From: VRUE01 sp963697695
GTDB lineage: Bacteria > Actinomycetota > Thermoleophilia > Solirubrobacterales > 70-9
Length of the DNA stretch: 64,000 nt
Direction: 5' to 3'
Assembly (NCBI GenBank): GCA_963697695.1
Contig: OY969094.1
Coordinates: 682,001-746,000 of the forward strand
The position numbers and the translations under genes were made by a program. Each line of letters opens with the position of its first letter. The stretch's first letter is position 1. Of the stretch, positions 8,231 through 16,628 are shown in pieces. Below the pieces are notes generated by a model. That model saw only the letters and a list, made by a program, of their open reading frames with translations, was not told the DNA's origin and ran no database searches.

Positions 8231-9481
8231 CTAAGTAGGCAGTCGCCAGGTGTGCGAGAGGACGATGTCGCCGTCGGCGCCCACCGTGTGCATCGGCCGG
8301 CCGTCGAGCCCGCCTGGCTCGACGTCGAAGTAGGCGGCGCCCTCGAGGCCGTCCTGGACCTCTTCGCCCGAGTTGACCCGGATGTCGAGCCGGTAGCGGC
8401 CTGGCATCAGCGGCAGCGGGTCGATATCGCACTCGATCGTCGTCCCCAGCGCATCGTCCCTGACGTCCGTAGGCGAAGCGACGGAGCTGTCGAGCCGGGT
8501 GATCGGGATGCCGAGGCTGTTGATGACCAGGATCCGGCACTCCATCCCCGGGACGGGCTCGGTCACCTCCACCGTGATCTTGGATGGACGGCCGCCGACG
8601 ACGACGTCGCGCTGGCTGCTGACCAGGTCGGTGATCGCGACGGCGCGAATCCTCGTCGCCCCCTTGCTGCGCGAGTCGCGGTCGGTGCGCTCCAGCAGGT
8701 CGTCGGAGGCGGCCCGCTCGAGCAGCTGCAGGTACTCGTCGATCGCCTCGCCGACCGGGCCGTCGGCGACCACGGTGCCCCGCTCGAGCAGGATGCCGCG
8801 CTTGCAGAGTGTGCGGATCGTCCCCAGGTTGTGCGAGACGAAGATCACGGTCCGGCCTTCCCTCGCCACCTCGGCCATCTTCGCCATCGAGCGCCGCTGG
8901 AAGGAGGCGTCGCCGACCGAGAGCACCTCGTCGACGAGCAGGATCTCGGGTTCGAGGTGAGCCGCGACGGCGAAGGCGAGGCGAACGGACATGCCGCTCG
9001 AGTAGCGCTTGACCGGCGTGTCGAGGAAGCGTTCGACCTCGGCGAACTCGACGATCTCGTCGAACCGCCGCCTGATCTCCTCGCGCCGCATGCCGAGGAT
9101 GGCGCCGTTGAGGAAGATGTTCTCGCGGCCGGTCAGCTCGGGATGGAAGCCGGTCCCCACCTCGAGCAGCGAACCGACCCGGCCGGTGACCTCGGCCCAG
9201 CCGGTGCTCGGCTCGGTGATCCGCGAGAGCACCTTGAGGATGGTGCTCTTGCCGGCGCCGTTGTGGCCGATCAGGCCGACGACCTCGCCGTCGTTGATCG
9301 TCATCGAGACGTCTTTCAGCGCCCAGAGGATGTCCGGATCGCGCGCGGCCCGGCGGCGGCGCAGCATCTCCAGCGGCTTGCGCGCCGCGGCGGAGAGCGT
9401 CTCGCGCAGGTTGCCCTGCTGGTGCAGGCCGAGTTCGTAGTTCTTACCGAGCTCGTGGGTCTTGATCGCGACGTGGCTCAT
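8231..9481 (-). CDS. ABC transporter ATP-binding protein, Wzt-type polysaccharide exporter
   Basis: 416 residues. Walker A is GHNGAGKST at 72-80, the signature loop is YSSGMS, and Walker B is ILLVDEVLSVGD, with the switch His in FVSHNLG. The sequence KYELGLHQQGN plus a ~150-residue C-terminal beta-rich extension (from about residue 270) is typical of Wzt/TagH-like ATPases; the extension in Wzt proteins binds the exported glycan. It should power export of a lipid-linked polysaccharide or teichoic-acid-like polymer. It starts two bases after the permease stop, so the two form one operon. Confidence 0.92.
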   Translation of the reverse strand: MSHVAIKTHELGKNYELGLHQQGNLRETLSAAARKPLEMLRRRRAARDPDILWALKDVSMTINDGEVVGLIGHNGAGKSTILKVLSRITEPSTGWAEVTGRVGSLLEVGTGFHPELTGRENIFLNGAILGMRREEIRRRFDEIVEFAEVERFLDTPVKRYSSGMSVRLAFAVAAHLEPEILLVDEVLSVGDASFQRRSMAKMAEVAREGRTVIFVSHNLGTIRTLCKRGILLERGTVVADGPVGEAIDEYLQLLERAASDDLLERTDRDSRSKGATRIRAVAITDLVSSQRDVVVGGRPSKITVEVTEPVPGMECRILVINSLGIPITRLDSSVASPTDVRDDALGTTIECDIDPLPLMPGRYRLDIRVNSGEEVQDGLEGAAYFDVEPGGLDGRPMHTVGADGDIVLSHTWRLPT

Positions 9482-9483
9482 GC

Positions 9484-10359
9484 TCAGATGAGGTCGGCGA
9501 AGGCGCGCTCGACCCGGTCGAAGTAGGCCAGGCCGGCGACCAGGAGCGCCGCTGCGGAGACCGCCGAGATCGCCATCAGATCGAGCGGGGCGTTGCCGGT
9601 GTCCAGCACCGCCCAGCGGAAGCCTTCGACGATGCCGGCCATCGGGTTGATCGCCGAGAGCAATCGCCAGGGCTCGCTGAGGTCGTTGCTCGAGTAGACG
9701 ACGGGGGTGAGGAAGAGCCACATCTGGATCGCGAAGGGGACGACGTAGCGCACGTCGCGGTAGCGGACGTTGATCGCCGAGAGGGCCGCGCCGGCCCCAA
9801 GCGCGGTGGCCGCGACCATCACGACCAGCAGGGGCAGGGCGAGGATCGCCAGTGAGGGGACGAAGCCCCAGGCGAGGACGATGACGAGCAGGATCAGGAT
9901 CGAGATCGCGATGTCGACGAAGCCCGCCCCGATCACGCCGGCGGGGACGAAGATGCGGGGAAAGTAGATCTTCGAGACCAGTTGCTGGTTTACGACGAGG
10001 CTTTCAGAGGAGAGCAGCAGCGTGTTGGCAAAGAAGGTCCAGGGGACCAGCGCCGCGAGGCTGAACAGCGGGTAGGGAAGCCCGTCCGAGGAGACGCCCG
10101 CCACCTTGCCGAAGAAGAGCGAGAAGACGACCATGAAGGCGAGCGGCTGCATGATCGCCCAGGCCGCACCGAAAGCAGTCTGGCGGTAGCGCACGGTGAT
10201 GTCGCGCAGGACGATCTGCAGGGCGAGGTCGCGGTAGCGCCAGAGTTCGCGAGGCGAGAGGACGCGGCTGAAGCCGCGAGTCTGCTGCAGCCGGATCGTC
10301 TCCGGCGGCGGCGCGGGATCGGCCTGCACGGCAGGCTGGGTGGCGGTCATCTGCTCCAT
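9484..10359 (-). CDS. ABC-2 type polysaccharide export permease, Wzm-like
   Basis: 291 residues with a cytoplasmic N-terminal stretch and about six hydrophobic segments. The region ELWRYRDLALQIVLRDITVRYRQT followed by AAWAIMQPLAFMVVFSLFFG is the hallmark of the Wzm/TagG ABC-2 family, as is the late INPMAGIVEGFRW. It forms the membrane channel partner for the ATPase directly downstream. Its substrate is probably the glycan made by the adjacent glycosyltransferases. Alternative Met starts exist four codons apart (MEQM); the first is taken. Confidence 0.9.
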   Translation of the reverse strand: MEQMTATQPAVQADPAPPPETIRLQQTRGFSRVLSPRELWRYRDLALQIVLRDITVRYRQTAFGAAWAIMQPLAFMVVFSLFFGKVAGVSSDGLPYPLFSLAALVPWTFFANTLLLSSESLVVNQQLVSKIYFPRIFVPAGVIGAGFVDIAISILILLVIVLAWGFVPSLAILALPLLVVMVAATALGAGAALSAINVRYRDVRYVVPFAIQMWLFLTPVVYSSNDLSEPWRLLSAINPMAGIVEGFRWAVLDTGNAPLDLMAISAVSAAALLVAGLAYFDRVERAFADLI

Positions 10360-10443
10360 CGTGAGAATAGGTTCTTCGCCCCGGGCGAAGCCCCTGTCCG
10401 AACCTGCATCGACTGCCGCACGCCCCGCCTTAACGCTGACTCC

Positions 10444-10494
10444 CGAACTGCATCGACTTCTCTACCCACCAGGACGAGAAGTCGATGCAGTTCG
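10444..10494. repeat. 49-bp palindrome between the GH5 and wzm genes
   Basis: Left arm GAACTGCATCGACTTCTC (10445-10462) and right arm GAGAAGTCGATGCAGTTC (10476-10493) pair perfectly over 18 bp, with one further C-G pair outside and a 13-base loop. It lies 13 bases after the stop of the minus-strand GH5 gene, so it could stop transcription, but there is no T-run. A 14-base partial copy of the arm lies nearby (about 10399-10414). A closely related palindrome is found inside a coding sequence at 42282-42330. Confidence 0.75.
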
Positions 10495-10506
10495 AGATGG
10501 GCGCCG

Positions 10507-11625
10507 TCAGCGCCGCGTCTCGCCGTGCAGCTCGCGCAGGTGTTCGCGCAGGCCGATCCCAAATGGGGTCGGGGTACCGCCGTAGTCGCTGATCAGCGTC
10601 GGGCCGCTGTAGCAGTCGGTGTCGTCGGCGGTGTACCAGGCCCAGCCGAGGTAGGAGATGCCTTGGCGGTCGGCCCAGCGCATGTAGGGGTCGATGTAGT
10701 CGTGGTTGCAGTCGCCCTCCCCCACCTCGCCGGTGACGACCGGGAAGCGTTTGGCAATACGGACGAGGGCCGCTTTGCATGCCCGGTAGCAGGCGTTGAA
10801 GTCATAGGTGTGGTTGGAGGCGACGAGAGCCCGCGCCGGGTCGGTGGGCAGGTAGTCGAGCCAGCCGCTGAGGTCGCGCGCCCAGTCGAGCCCGCCGAGC
10901 AGCAGCGGCTGCTGGGCCCCGGTGGAGCGCACGGCATCGACCAGCTGCTGCATGCCGGTGGCGCGGTAGCCGCCGAACCAGTTGTCGGCGGCCTCGCAGC
11001 CGGACTCCCAGCATTCCCAGCTGATGTCGTGGGGCTCGTTGTAGAGGTCGAACATGACGCTGCGGTCGTCGCGGTATTCGGTCGCGACACTGCGCCAGAA
11101 GTCCGGAGCGTGGTCGGCGTCCGCCATCGGCGGCAGCCCGGTCGCGGTGTGATCCCCCGGCGCGACCCAGTGCAGGTCGAGGATCACGTAGAGCCCAGCC
11201 CGCTCGAGCCGCTGCACGTATTCGCGGATCGCGGCCCGGTAGGCCTCGCCGCTGTACCGCGGCTCGATCCAGCCCTGGCTCAGCCAGCAGCTCTCGTTGA
11301 GCGGCACCCTGACGACGTTGACGTGCCAGCTCTTGATCGCCCTGATCGATGCCGCGTCGCTCGGCCCCTCGAAGAATTCGTCGCCCTCGACGCAGCGGTA
11401 CTCGGTGCCGGGCCGGTTGACCCCGAGCAGGCGGATCGTCCGCCCCGACCTATCGACCAGCCGGTTGCCCTTCACTCCCACCCAGGGCAGGCGGGAGCCT
11501 TTGCCGGTGGCGGAGTCGCTGGCCCCATCATGCGACGCGAGCGCGACGACGACGGGAATGGCGAGAAGCAGCGCGGCAACTACGACGAGCAGAGCTTTGA
11601 CACGCGGGCCGAATGACCTGATCAG
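10507..11625 (-). CDS. secreted GH5-like glycoside hydrolase (cellulase/mannanase superfamily)
   Basis: 372 residues if started at a CTG that overlaps the stop of the upstream glycosyltransferase gene (CTGA). The earliest conventional start, GTG at 11481, would remove the hydrophobic leader ALLVVVAALLLAIPVVVALA, which is open in frame and looks like a signal peptide or membrane anchor, so I prefer CTG. Family motifs are LGVNRPG, the acid/base Glu in DLYNEPH (about residue 197) and the nucleophile Glu in VVTGEVGEGD (about 300). It should cleave a beta-glycan outside the membrane. Position in the export operon suggests trimming of the same polysaccharide. Confidence 0.8.
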   Translation of the reverse strand: MIRSFGPRVKALLVVVAALLLAIPVVVALASHDGASDSATGKGSRLPWVGVKGNRLVDRSGRTIRLLGVNRPGTEYRCVEGDEFFEGPSDAASIRAIKSWHVNVVRVPLNESCWLSQGWIEPRYSGEAYRAAIREYVQRLERAGLYVILDLHWVAPGDHTATGLPPMADADHAPDFWRSVATEYRDDRSVMFDLYNEPHDISWECWESGCEAADNWFGGYRATGMQQLVDAVRSTGAQQPLLLGGLDWARDLSGWLDYLPTDPARALVASNHTYDFNACYRACKAALVRIAKRFPVVTGEVGEGDCNHDYIDPYMRWADRQGISYLGWAWYTADDTDCYSGPTLISDYGGTPTPFGIGLREHLRELHGETRR

Positions 11626-12857
11626 ACTTTCATCGTACTAGGGGCCCCGCGCTGCTCCAGGGCGGCGCGGTAGGCCTCCTCGAACTGAGGCACGACCGCC
11701 GTCGCGCTGAAGAGCTCCCCTGCCCGCCGTGCCGCCGCCTCGCCCATTCGCGTCCGCAGTCCATCGTCGTCACAGAGCCTTTGCAGAGCGCTGCGAAGAG
11801 CCGCGCCGTCGCCGGCCGGCACCAGCAGGCCGGTCTCGCCGCCGGCGACGATGTCGCTGAGGCCGCCGATGTCGGAGACGATCGCCGGCTTGGCCGCCGC
11901 CGCAGCCTCGAGCGCGACGATCCCGAACGACTCGGGCAGGAGCGAGGGCGCAACGGCGAAGAGCGAGCGCCGCAACGCCTCGATCGCCAGCACATGCGGC
12001 AACGGTCCGAGCTCGTGGACGCCGGCGACCTCCGGCATCGAGTCGACCCGCCGCCCGATCAGCACCAGCGGCGGCGGCGTCTCCAGACCCGCATAGGCCT
12101 CGACCAGCAGGCGCACCCCCTTGTCCTCGGCGACGTCGCCGAAATACATCAGGAACGGCTCGCCCGGCAGGGCATCGAGGCGGTCGTCGGGGGACGGCGA
12201 CGGCGGCAGCTCGCCGATGAAGTTGGGGATGACCCGGTGCGGATCGCCGGCGCCGATCCCGCTCAGATCGCGCACCGCCTCGCTCACCGGCAGGAACATG
12301 TCGACGCGCTTGCGCAGGCGCGACTCGCCGAGGCGAGTGCCGGCGGCGACCATCGTCCCCTTGGCTGCGCCGTAGTGCTCGATCGCGTGGGAAAGGCACT
12401 TGCGCGCTGCCGGTCCGCTGCAGACCCCGCCGCGGTAGAAGAAGCGCTTGGTCGCACAGACGAGGCTGTAGTCGTGCAGGGAGAGGACGAAAGCGGCAGC
12501 GGAGCCGCGGTCGAGCGGCAAGTAGGAACGGGCGAGCCAGTTGTGGGCATGGACGACGTCGGGCTGCTGCTCACGGATGACGCGGCGCAGGTCGCGGACC
12601 GCGAGCGGGTCGGGACCGGGCGGCGCGTAGCGGCGCTCCTCGTCGACCGGCACGCCGGGAATGCGATGCATCGTGCTTTCGAGCAGGTGCAGCTCGACGC
12701 CGTCGTCTCGCGCGGGCGGCTCGCCGATCGGCTGGCGCAGCGTCGCCACCCCCACCTCGTGCCCGCGACGGGCCAGCTCCGAGCTGAGGTCCTCGACGAT
12801 CCGCTCCTCGCCGCCGACGACCGGCGAGAACGACTGGGCCAGCATCAGAATGCGCAT
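11622..12857 (-). CDS. GT4 family glycosyltransferase
   Basis: 411 residues from ATG at 12857; an open frame continues upstream but the MRILMLAQSFSPVVGGEER start is the classic GT4 N-terminus with its glycine loop. VVHAHNWLARS, then VIPNFIGELP, LMYFGDVAEDKGVRLLVEAY, and the donor-binding segment LLPESFGIVALEAAAAAKPAIV with its ExxxxxxxE glutamates complete the GT-B pattern. It transfers a nucleotide-activated sugar in the cytoplasm. It heads a minus-strand run with the GH5-like enzyme and the ABC exporter and is divergent from the first GH26-like gene. Confidence 0.9.
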   Translation of the reverse strand: MRILMLAQSFSPVVGGEERIVEDLSSELARRGHEVGVATLRQPIGEPPARDDGVELHLLESTMHRIPGVPVDEERRYAPPGPDPLAVRDLRRVIREQQPDVVHAHNWLARSYLPLDRGSAAAFVLSLHDYSLVCATKRFFYRGGVCSGPAARKCLSHAIEHYGAAKGTMVAAGTRLGESRLRKRVDMFLPVSEAVRDLSGIGAGDPHRVIPNFIGELPPSPSPDDRLDALPGEPFLMYFGDVAEDKGVRLLVEAYAGLETPPPLVLIGRRVDSMPEVAGVHELGPLPHVLAIEALRRSLFAVAPSLLPESFGIVALEAAAAAKPAIVSDIGGLSDIVAGGETGLLVPAGDGAALRSALQRLCDDDGLRTRMGEAAARRAGELFSATAVVPQFEEAYRAALEQRGAPSTMKV

Positions 12858-12876
12858 TTGTGGCCCCCTCTCATCC

Positions 12877-12896
12877 CGTCCCAACGTTATGGGACG
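12877..12896. promoter_or_regulatory. palindrome in the divergent promoter region
   Basis: The arms CGTCCCA and TGGGACG flank ACGTTA. It lies 20 bases upstream of the GT4 start (minus strand) and 58 bases upstream of the GH26-like start (plus strand), where a shared operator for both directions is plausible. The regulator is unknown. Confidence 0.45.
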
Positions 12897-12940
12897 ACGA
12901 AGCCGGCAAGACCGCTGGATGTAAATCACAAAATCGGGTA

Positions 12941-12952
12941 GAACATTTGTCC
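12941..12952 (+). promoter_or_regulatory. GAAC-N4-GTCC box upstream of GH26-like paralogue A
   Basis: GAACATTTGTCC lies directly before the ATG of paralogue A. Similar boxes (GGACAAACGTCC at 16573 and GAACAAACGTCC at 18010) lie about 45-50 bases before paralogues B and C. They may mark a shared operator. They also resemble a degenerate LexA site (GAAC-N4-GTTC). Confidence 0.35.
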
Positions 12953-12953
12953 A

Positions 12954-14495
12954 ATGGGAGGTACGACAACACGGGGTCGCTCCGTGATCGCCTATCTGGT
13001 CCTTGCGATCGGGCTGCTGGCCGTGGCGGCGGGCATCGTCTCGGCCGAAGAGAGCCTGCGCCAGAACCGGCTCGCCGGCGAGCTTCAGGTAGACGACGCG
13101 ACCTGCCGGGGAAGCGGCCCGGAGGCGCAGCGGCTGCGGCGCGTCTGCGACCGCGCCAGGATCGCCCAACCCCGCAAGCGCTGGCGTCGGGGCGTCCGTC
13201 CTCGTGTCGCGCTGACTCCCCCCTCCCGGCCACCGAACTCCGGCGGGACCCCTGCAGCGCCCACACCTATTCCGGTCTCCACCCCCACGACGCCGGCAGG
13301 TTCGGTGCCGGTGAGCCCACCCGGCCCACTGCCGGCCGCCCCATCCCCACCGGCGAATCCCGCCCCCGCGCCGCCGGCGAACCCACCGAGCCAGCCGCCG
13401 GCCAAACCTCCCGGCGCCGGACCGGCCCCCTCACCCGGACCGACGCCCACCCCAACGCCGACACCTGAACCTACTCCCGGCCCGAAACCGATCCCTTCCG
13501 CCCCCCAGCCCTCTCCTGCTCCCGGCTCGATCTACTGGGGCGCCTGGATCGGTGACCACCTCACCGGCACCGAGGCACCCTGGGACATGGGCGCCGTCGC
13601 GAAACTGGAGGCGATGACCGGCAAGGGCATGTCGATCGTCAACTTCTCCTCCCCCTTCGCCAACTGCTCTTCGGGCAACTGCACTTACTACAACTTCCCG
13701 GCCGGTGAGTTCGACAGCATCCGCGCACACGGCTCGATTCCCTTCTTCAGCTGGGGCTCGCAGTCGATCCCGGTCGCCTCCAACCTGAGCCAGCCGAACT
13801 TCCAGCTCTCCGACGTGATCGCCGGTGCCCACGACGCCTACATCCGCAGCTGGGCCACGGCGGCGAGGAACTGGGGTAGGCCGTTCTTCCTTCGCTTCAA
13901 CTGGGAGATGAACGGCGGCTGGTTCGCCTGGGCCGAGGGAGTCAATGGGAATCAGGCGGGTGAGTTCGTCGCCGCCTGGCGTCACGTGCACGACATCTTC
14001 ACCGAGGTCGGCGCTACCAACGCGACCTGGGTCTGGTGCCCCAACGTCGACCCGGACGACAATTTCCAGGACCTTGCGCCGCTCTATCCCGGTGACGCCT
14101 ATGTCGACTGGACCGGCCTCGACGGCTACAACTGGGGCACCAATCCGGCACGGCCCGACAAATGGCGCACGTTCGACCAGCTCTACCGCTCCACCTACGA
14201 TGAGATCGTCGCGACCATCGCCCCCTCCAAGCCGATGATCGTCAGCGAGATCGGCGCGACCGAGCACGGCGGCGCGAAGGCGACCTGGATCGGGGAAATG
14301 CTGAAACGGATCCCGGCTGCCTATCCGAAGATCCGCGGTCTCCTCTATTTCGAGAAGTACGACGACGGCATGGACTGGCCGATCGGCACCTCGAGCAGCG
14401 CCACCAGCGCCTTCGCCGGCGGCATCCAAAACCCCGCATACACGAGCAACCAGTTCGGCACACTCGCCTCCGGCAAGGTCCAGCCCGCCGGCTAG
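12954..14495 (+). CDS. secreted GH26-like glycoside hydrolase, paralogue A
   Basis: 513 residues. A hydrophobic N-terminal segment (VIAYLVLAIGLLAVAAG) is followed by a Pro-rich, probably wall-spanning linker of about 110 residues and then a catalytic domain from about residue 192 (SIYWGAWIG). Acid/base Glu is in RFNWEMNGGW (about 318) and the nucleophile in IVSEIGATE (about 432), matching GH26 (clan A) enzymes such as beta-mannanases. It likely hydrolyses an extracellular beta-glycan, perhaps the polymer made here. ATG at 12954 gives no leader for a ribosome site; GTG at 12984, which begins right at the hydrophobic segment, is an alternative. Four paralogues follow. Confidence 0.82.
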   Translation: MGGTTTRGRSVIAYLVLAIGLLAVAAGIVSAEESLRQNRLAGELQVDDATCRGSGPEAQRLRRVCDRARIAQPRKRWRRGVRPRVALTPPSRPPNSGGTPAAPTPIPVSTPTTPAGSVPVSPPGPLPAAPSPPANPAPAPPANPPSQPPAKPPGAGPAPSPGPTPTPTPTPEPTPGPKPIPSAPQPSPAPGSIYWGAWIGDHLTGTEAPWDMGAVAKLEAMTGKGMSIVNFSSPFANCSSGNCTYYNFPAGEFDSIRAHGSIPFFSWGSQSIPVASNLSQPNFQLSDVIAGAHDAYIRSWATAARNWGRPFFLRFNWEMNGGWFAWAEGVNGNQAGEFVAAWRHVHDIFTEVGATNATWVWCPNVDPDDNFQDLAPLYPGDAYVDWTGLDGYNWGTNPARPDKWRTFDQLYRSTYDEIVATIAPSKPMIVSEIGATEHGGAKATWIGEMLKRIPAAYPKIRGLLYFEKYDDGMDWPIGTSSSATSAFAGGIQNPAYTSNQFGTLASGKVQPAG

Positions 14496-14513
14496 GGCTG
14501 ACAGAATCGGCGC

Positions 14514-16568
14514 GTGCCGACCATCTCGGTCCTGATCTGCGCCTACACCCCGGAGCGGCTCGAGGTGATCGCCGAGGCGATCGAGTCGATCCGCTCGCAG
14601 ACCTTTGCGGCACACGAGATCGTCCTCGTCATCGACCACTCGCCCGAGCTCGAAGCGGTATGCAAGGAACGCTGGCCCGAGATCAGGGTGGTGCCGAACC
14701 GCGAGCAACAGGGTCTCTCCGGCGCCCGCAATACCGGCGTCGCCGAGTGCAGCGGCGAGGTCGTGGCCTTCCTCGACGACGACGCCGTCGCGGCGCCCGA
14801 CTGGCTGCAACACCTCGGCGACGCCTACGCCGACCCGCAGGTGATGGGCGCCGGCGGCGCGATCCATCCCGCCTGGGCGGAGGGCAAACCGAGCTGGTTC
14901 CCGGCTGAGTTCGACTGGGTCGTCGGCTGCACCCACTCCGGCATGCCGCGCGAGCGCTCGCCGGTTCGCAACCTGGTCGGCGCCAACATGTCGTTCCGGC
15001 GCCAGGTGCTGACCGAGGTCGGCGGCTTCCGCCACGAGCTGGGGAGGATCGGAACGATCCCGGCCGGCTGCGAGGAGACCGACCTCTGCATCCGCGTCGG
15101 CGAACGCTGGCCGGAAGGTCAGATCCTCTACGACCCCGCCGCCTCGGTCGACCACCACGTGCCGGCTGCCCGCGGCAAGCTCAGCTACTTCACCTCCCGC
15201 TGCCGCGGCGAGGGACAGTCGAAGGCGATCCTCTCCGGCCTCGTCGGCAGCCAGTCCGGCCTCGAGGCGGAGCGCGCCTACGTGCGGCGCACCCTCCCAC
15301 TCGGCTTCCTGCGCGGCCTCGGCGAGACGCTGCGCGGCCGCCCCAGCGGCGCTGCCCGTTCGGCGATGCTCGTCGTCGGACTGCTGACGACGACGCGCGG
15401 CTACCTCGCCGGCGGGGGCGAGCGGCGGCGACTGGAACGGCTGCGCAAGGAGGGGGAGCCCGAGCAGGACGGGACTCCGCGCGTGCTCATGGTCACCCCC
15501 CGCAGTCCGCTCTCCCAGGGTGGCGTCGAGCGGCACGTGATGGAAGTGAGCAAGCGCATCGCCGCAACAGGAGCCGAGGTGGAGGTGCTCTGCACCGAGC
15601 CCGGCGGGCCGCCGCTGCAAGAGGAGAAGCGCGACGGGGTGACGATCCGCACCGTGCGCGCCTGGCCGGCCAACCGCGACTGGTGCCTGGCGCCGCGGAT
15701 CTGGCGCGAGATGGCGCGCAAGCCGTGGGACGTCGTCCACGTCCAGTCCTACCACACGTTCGTCGCCCCGCTGGCGATGCTGCGGGCGCGCACGCTCGGC
15801 ATCCCCTACGTCGTCACCTTCCACGGCGGCGGCCACTCATCCGAGGCGCGCAACCGGGTTCGCGGCCTGCAGCGCCGGCTGCTGCGGCCGCTGCTGAAGC
15901 GAGCCGAGCGGCTGGTGGCGGTGGCTCGCTTCGAGATCGAGCAGTACGGCGGCGAACTCGGCCTGCCGCCGGAGAAGTTCGTCCTCATCCCCAACGGGAC
16001 CGACCTCGCCTTCTCCGCTGCCGGCAGCTCGAACGGCCAGCCCAGCGGCCCGCCGGCGATCGCGTCGATCGGCAGGCTCGAGCGCTACAAGGGCCATCAC
16101 CGGGTGATCGAAGCTTTCCCCCACGTGCTCGAGCAGGAACCGGAGGCGCGACTGGTGATCGTCGGCACCGGGCCCTACGAAGCGGACCTGCGCGAGCAGG
16201 CGGCCCAGCTCGGAATCGACGGCAAGGTCGAGTTCACCAGCACGCCGCCGGACCAGCCGACGGCGATGGCCGAGCTGCTGCAGCGAATCTCGCTGGTGGT
16301 CCTGCTCAGCGACTTCGAGACCCACCCCCTGGTCGCGCTCGAGGCAGCCGCCGCCGGGCGCCGCCTGCTCGTCGCCGACGCCAGCGGCCTGGCGGAGCTC
16401 GCCTCAGACGGGGTCGCCCGCGCGATCCCACTCGACGAAAGCGCCGAGGGAGTCGGCCGCGCGGTGATCGAGGAGCTGGCCAAGCCCCCACCCAGCGCCC
16501 GTCCCAGCCTGACCTCGTGGGACGAGTGCGCAGGCGAGCTGCTCGAGCTGTACCGCGGCCTCGCCTAA
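14514..16568 (+). CDS. bifunctional GT2-GT4 glycosyltransferase
   Basis: 684 residues from GTG. Residues 1-310 are a GT2 domain: SVLICAYTPERLEVI, the DXD in AFLDDDAVAAP, and the acceptor-side CEETDLCIR. Residues ~322-684 are a GT4 domain opening with RVLMVTPRSPLSQGGVERHV, with TFHGGGHS, LIPNGTDL, ASIGRLERYKGHHRVIEAF and the donor motif FETHPLVALEAAAAG. Such fusions may add two successive sugars. It lies between GH26-like paralogues A and B, 18 bases after the stop of A, so it is probably co-transcribed with A. The linker between domains carries basic residues but no membrane span. Confidence 0.88.
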   Translation: MPTISVLICAYTPERLEVIAEAIESIRSQTFAAHEIVLVIDHSPELEAVCKERWPEIRVVPNREQQGLSGARNTGVAECSGEVVAFLDDDAVAAPDWLQHLGDAYADPQVMGAGGAIHPAWAEGKPSWFPAEFDWVVGCTHSGMPRERSPVRNLVGANMSFRRQVLTEVGGFRHELGRIGTIPAGCEETDLCIRVGERWPEGQILYDPAASVDHHVPAARGKLSYFTSRCRGEGQSKAILSGLVGSQSGLEAERAYVRRTLPLGFLRGLGETLRGRPSGAARSAMLVVGLLTTTRGYLAGGGERRRLERLRKEGEPEQDGTPRVLMVTPRSPLSQGGVERHVMEVSKRIAATGAEVEVLCTEPGGPPLQEEKRDGVTIRTVRAWPANRDWCLAPRIWREMARKPWDVVHVQSYHTFVAPLAMLRARTLGIPYVVTFHGGGHSSEARNRVRGLQRRLLRPLLKRAERLVAVARFEIEQYGGELGLPPEKFVLIPNGTDLAFSAAGSSNGQPSGPPAIASIGRLERYKGHHRVIEAFPHVLEQEPEARLVIVGTGPYEADLREQAAQLGIDGKVEFTSTPPDQPTAMAELLQRISLVVLLSDFETHPLVALEAAAAGRRLLVADASGLAELASDGVARAIPLDESAEGVGRAVIEELAKPPPSARPSLTSWDECAGELLELYRGLA

Positions 16569-16572
16569 GCGG

Positions 16573-16584
16573 GGACAAACGTCC
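16573..16584 (+). promoter_or_regulatory. GGAC-N4-GTCC box upstream of GH26-like paralogue B
   Basis: GGACAAACGTCC is a perfect GGAC/GTCC dyad 44 bases before the ATG of paralogue B. The string ACAAACGTCCAG is repeated exactly, in almost the same place, before paralogue C. Confidence 0.4.
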
Positions 16585-16628
16585 AGACCCCTTGAAGGCC
16601 CGGATCGGGAGGTCGATGACCGTCGTGC

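Noticed and set aside
12941..12952. A true LexA site before GH26-like paralogue A
   Set aside because: GAACATTTGTCC departs from CGAAC-N4-GTTCG at key bases, and the true box before lexA matches perfectly; kept only as a possible shared operator.
13431..15836. Long open frames opposite the GH26-like and glycosyltransferase genes
   Set aside because: Such antisense frames are expected in high-GC DNA; their Arg/Ala/Asp/Gly-rich sequence mirrors codon bias of the real genes and shows no motif.
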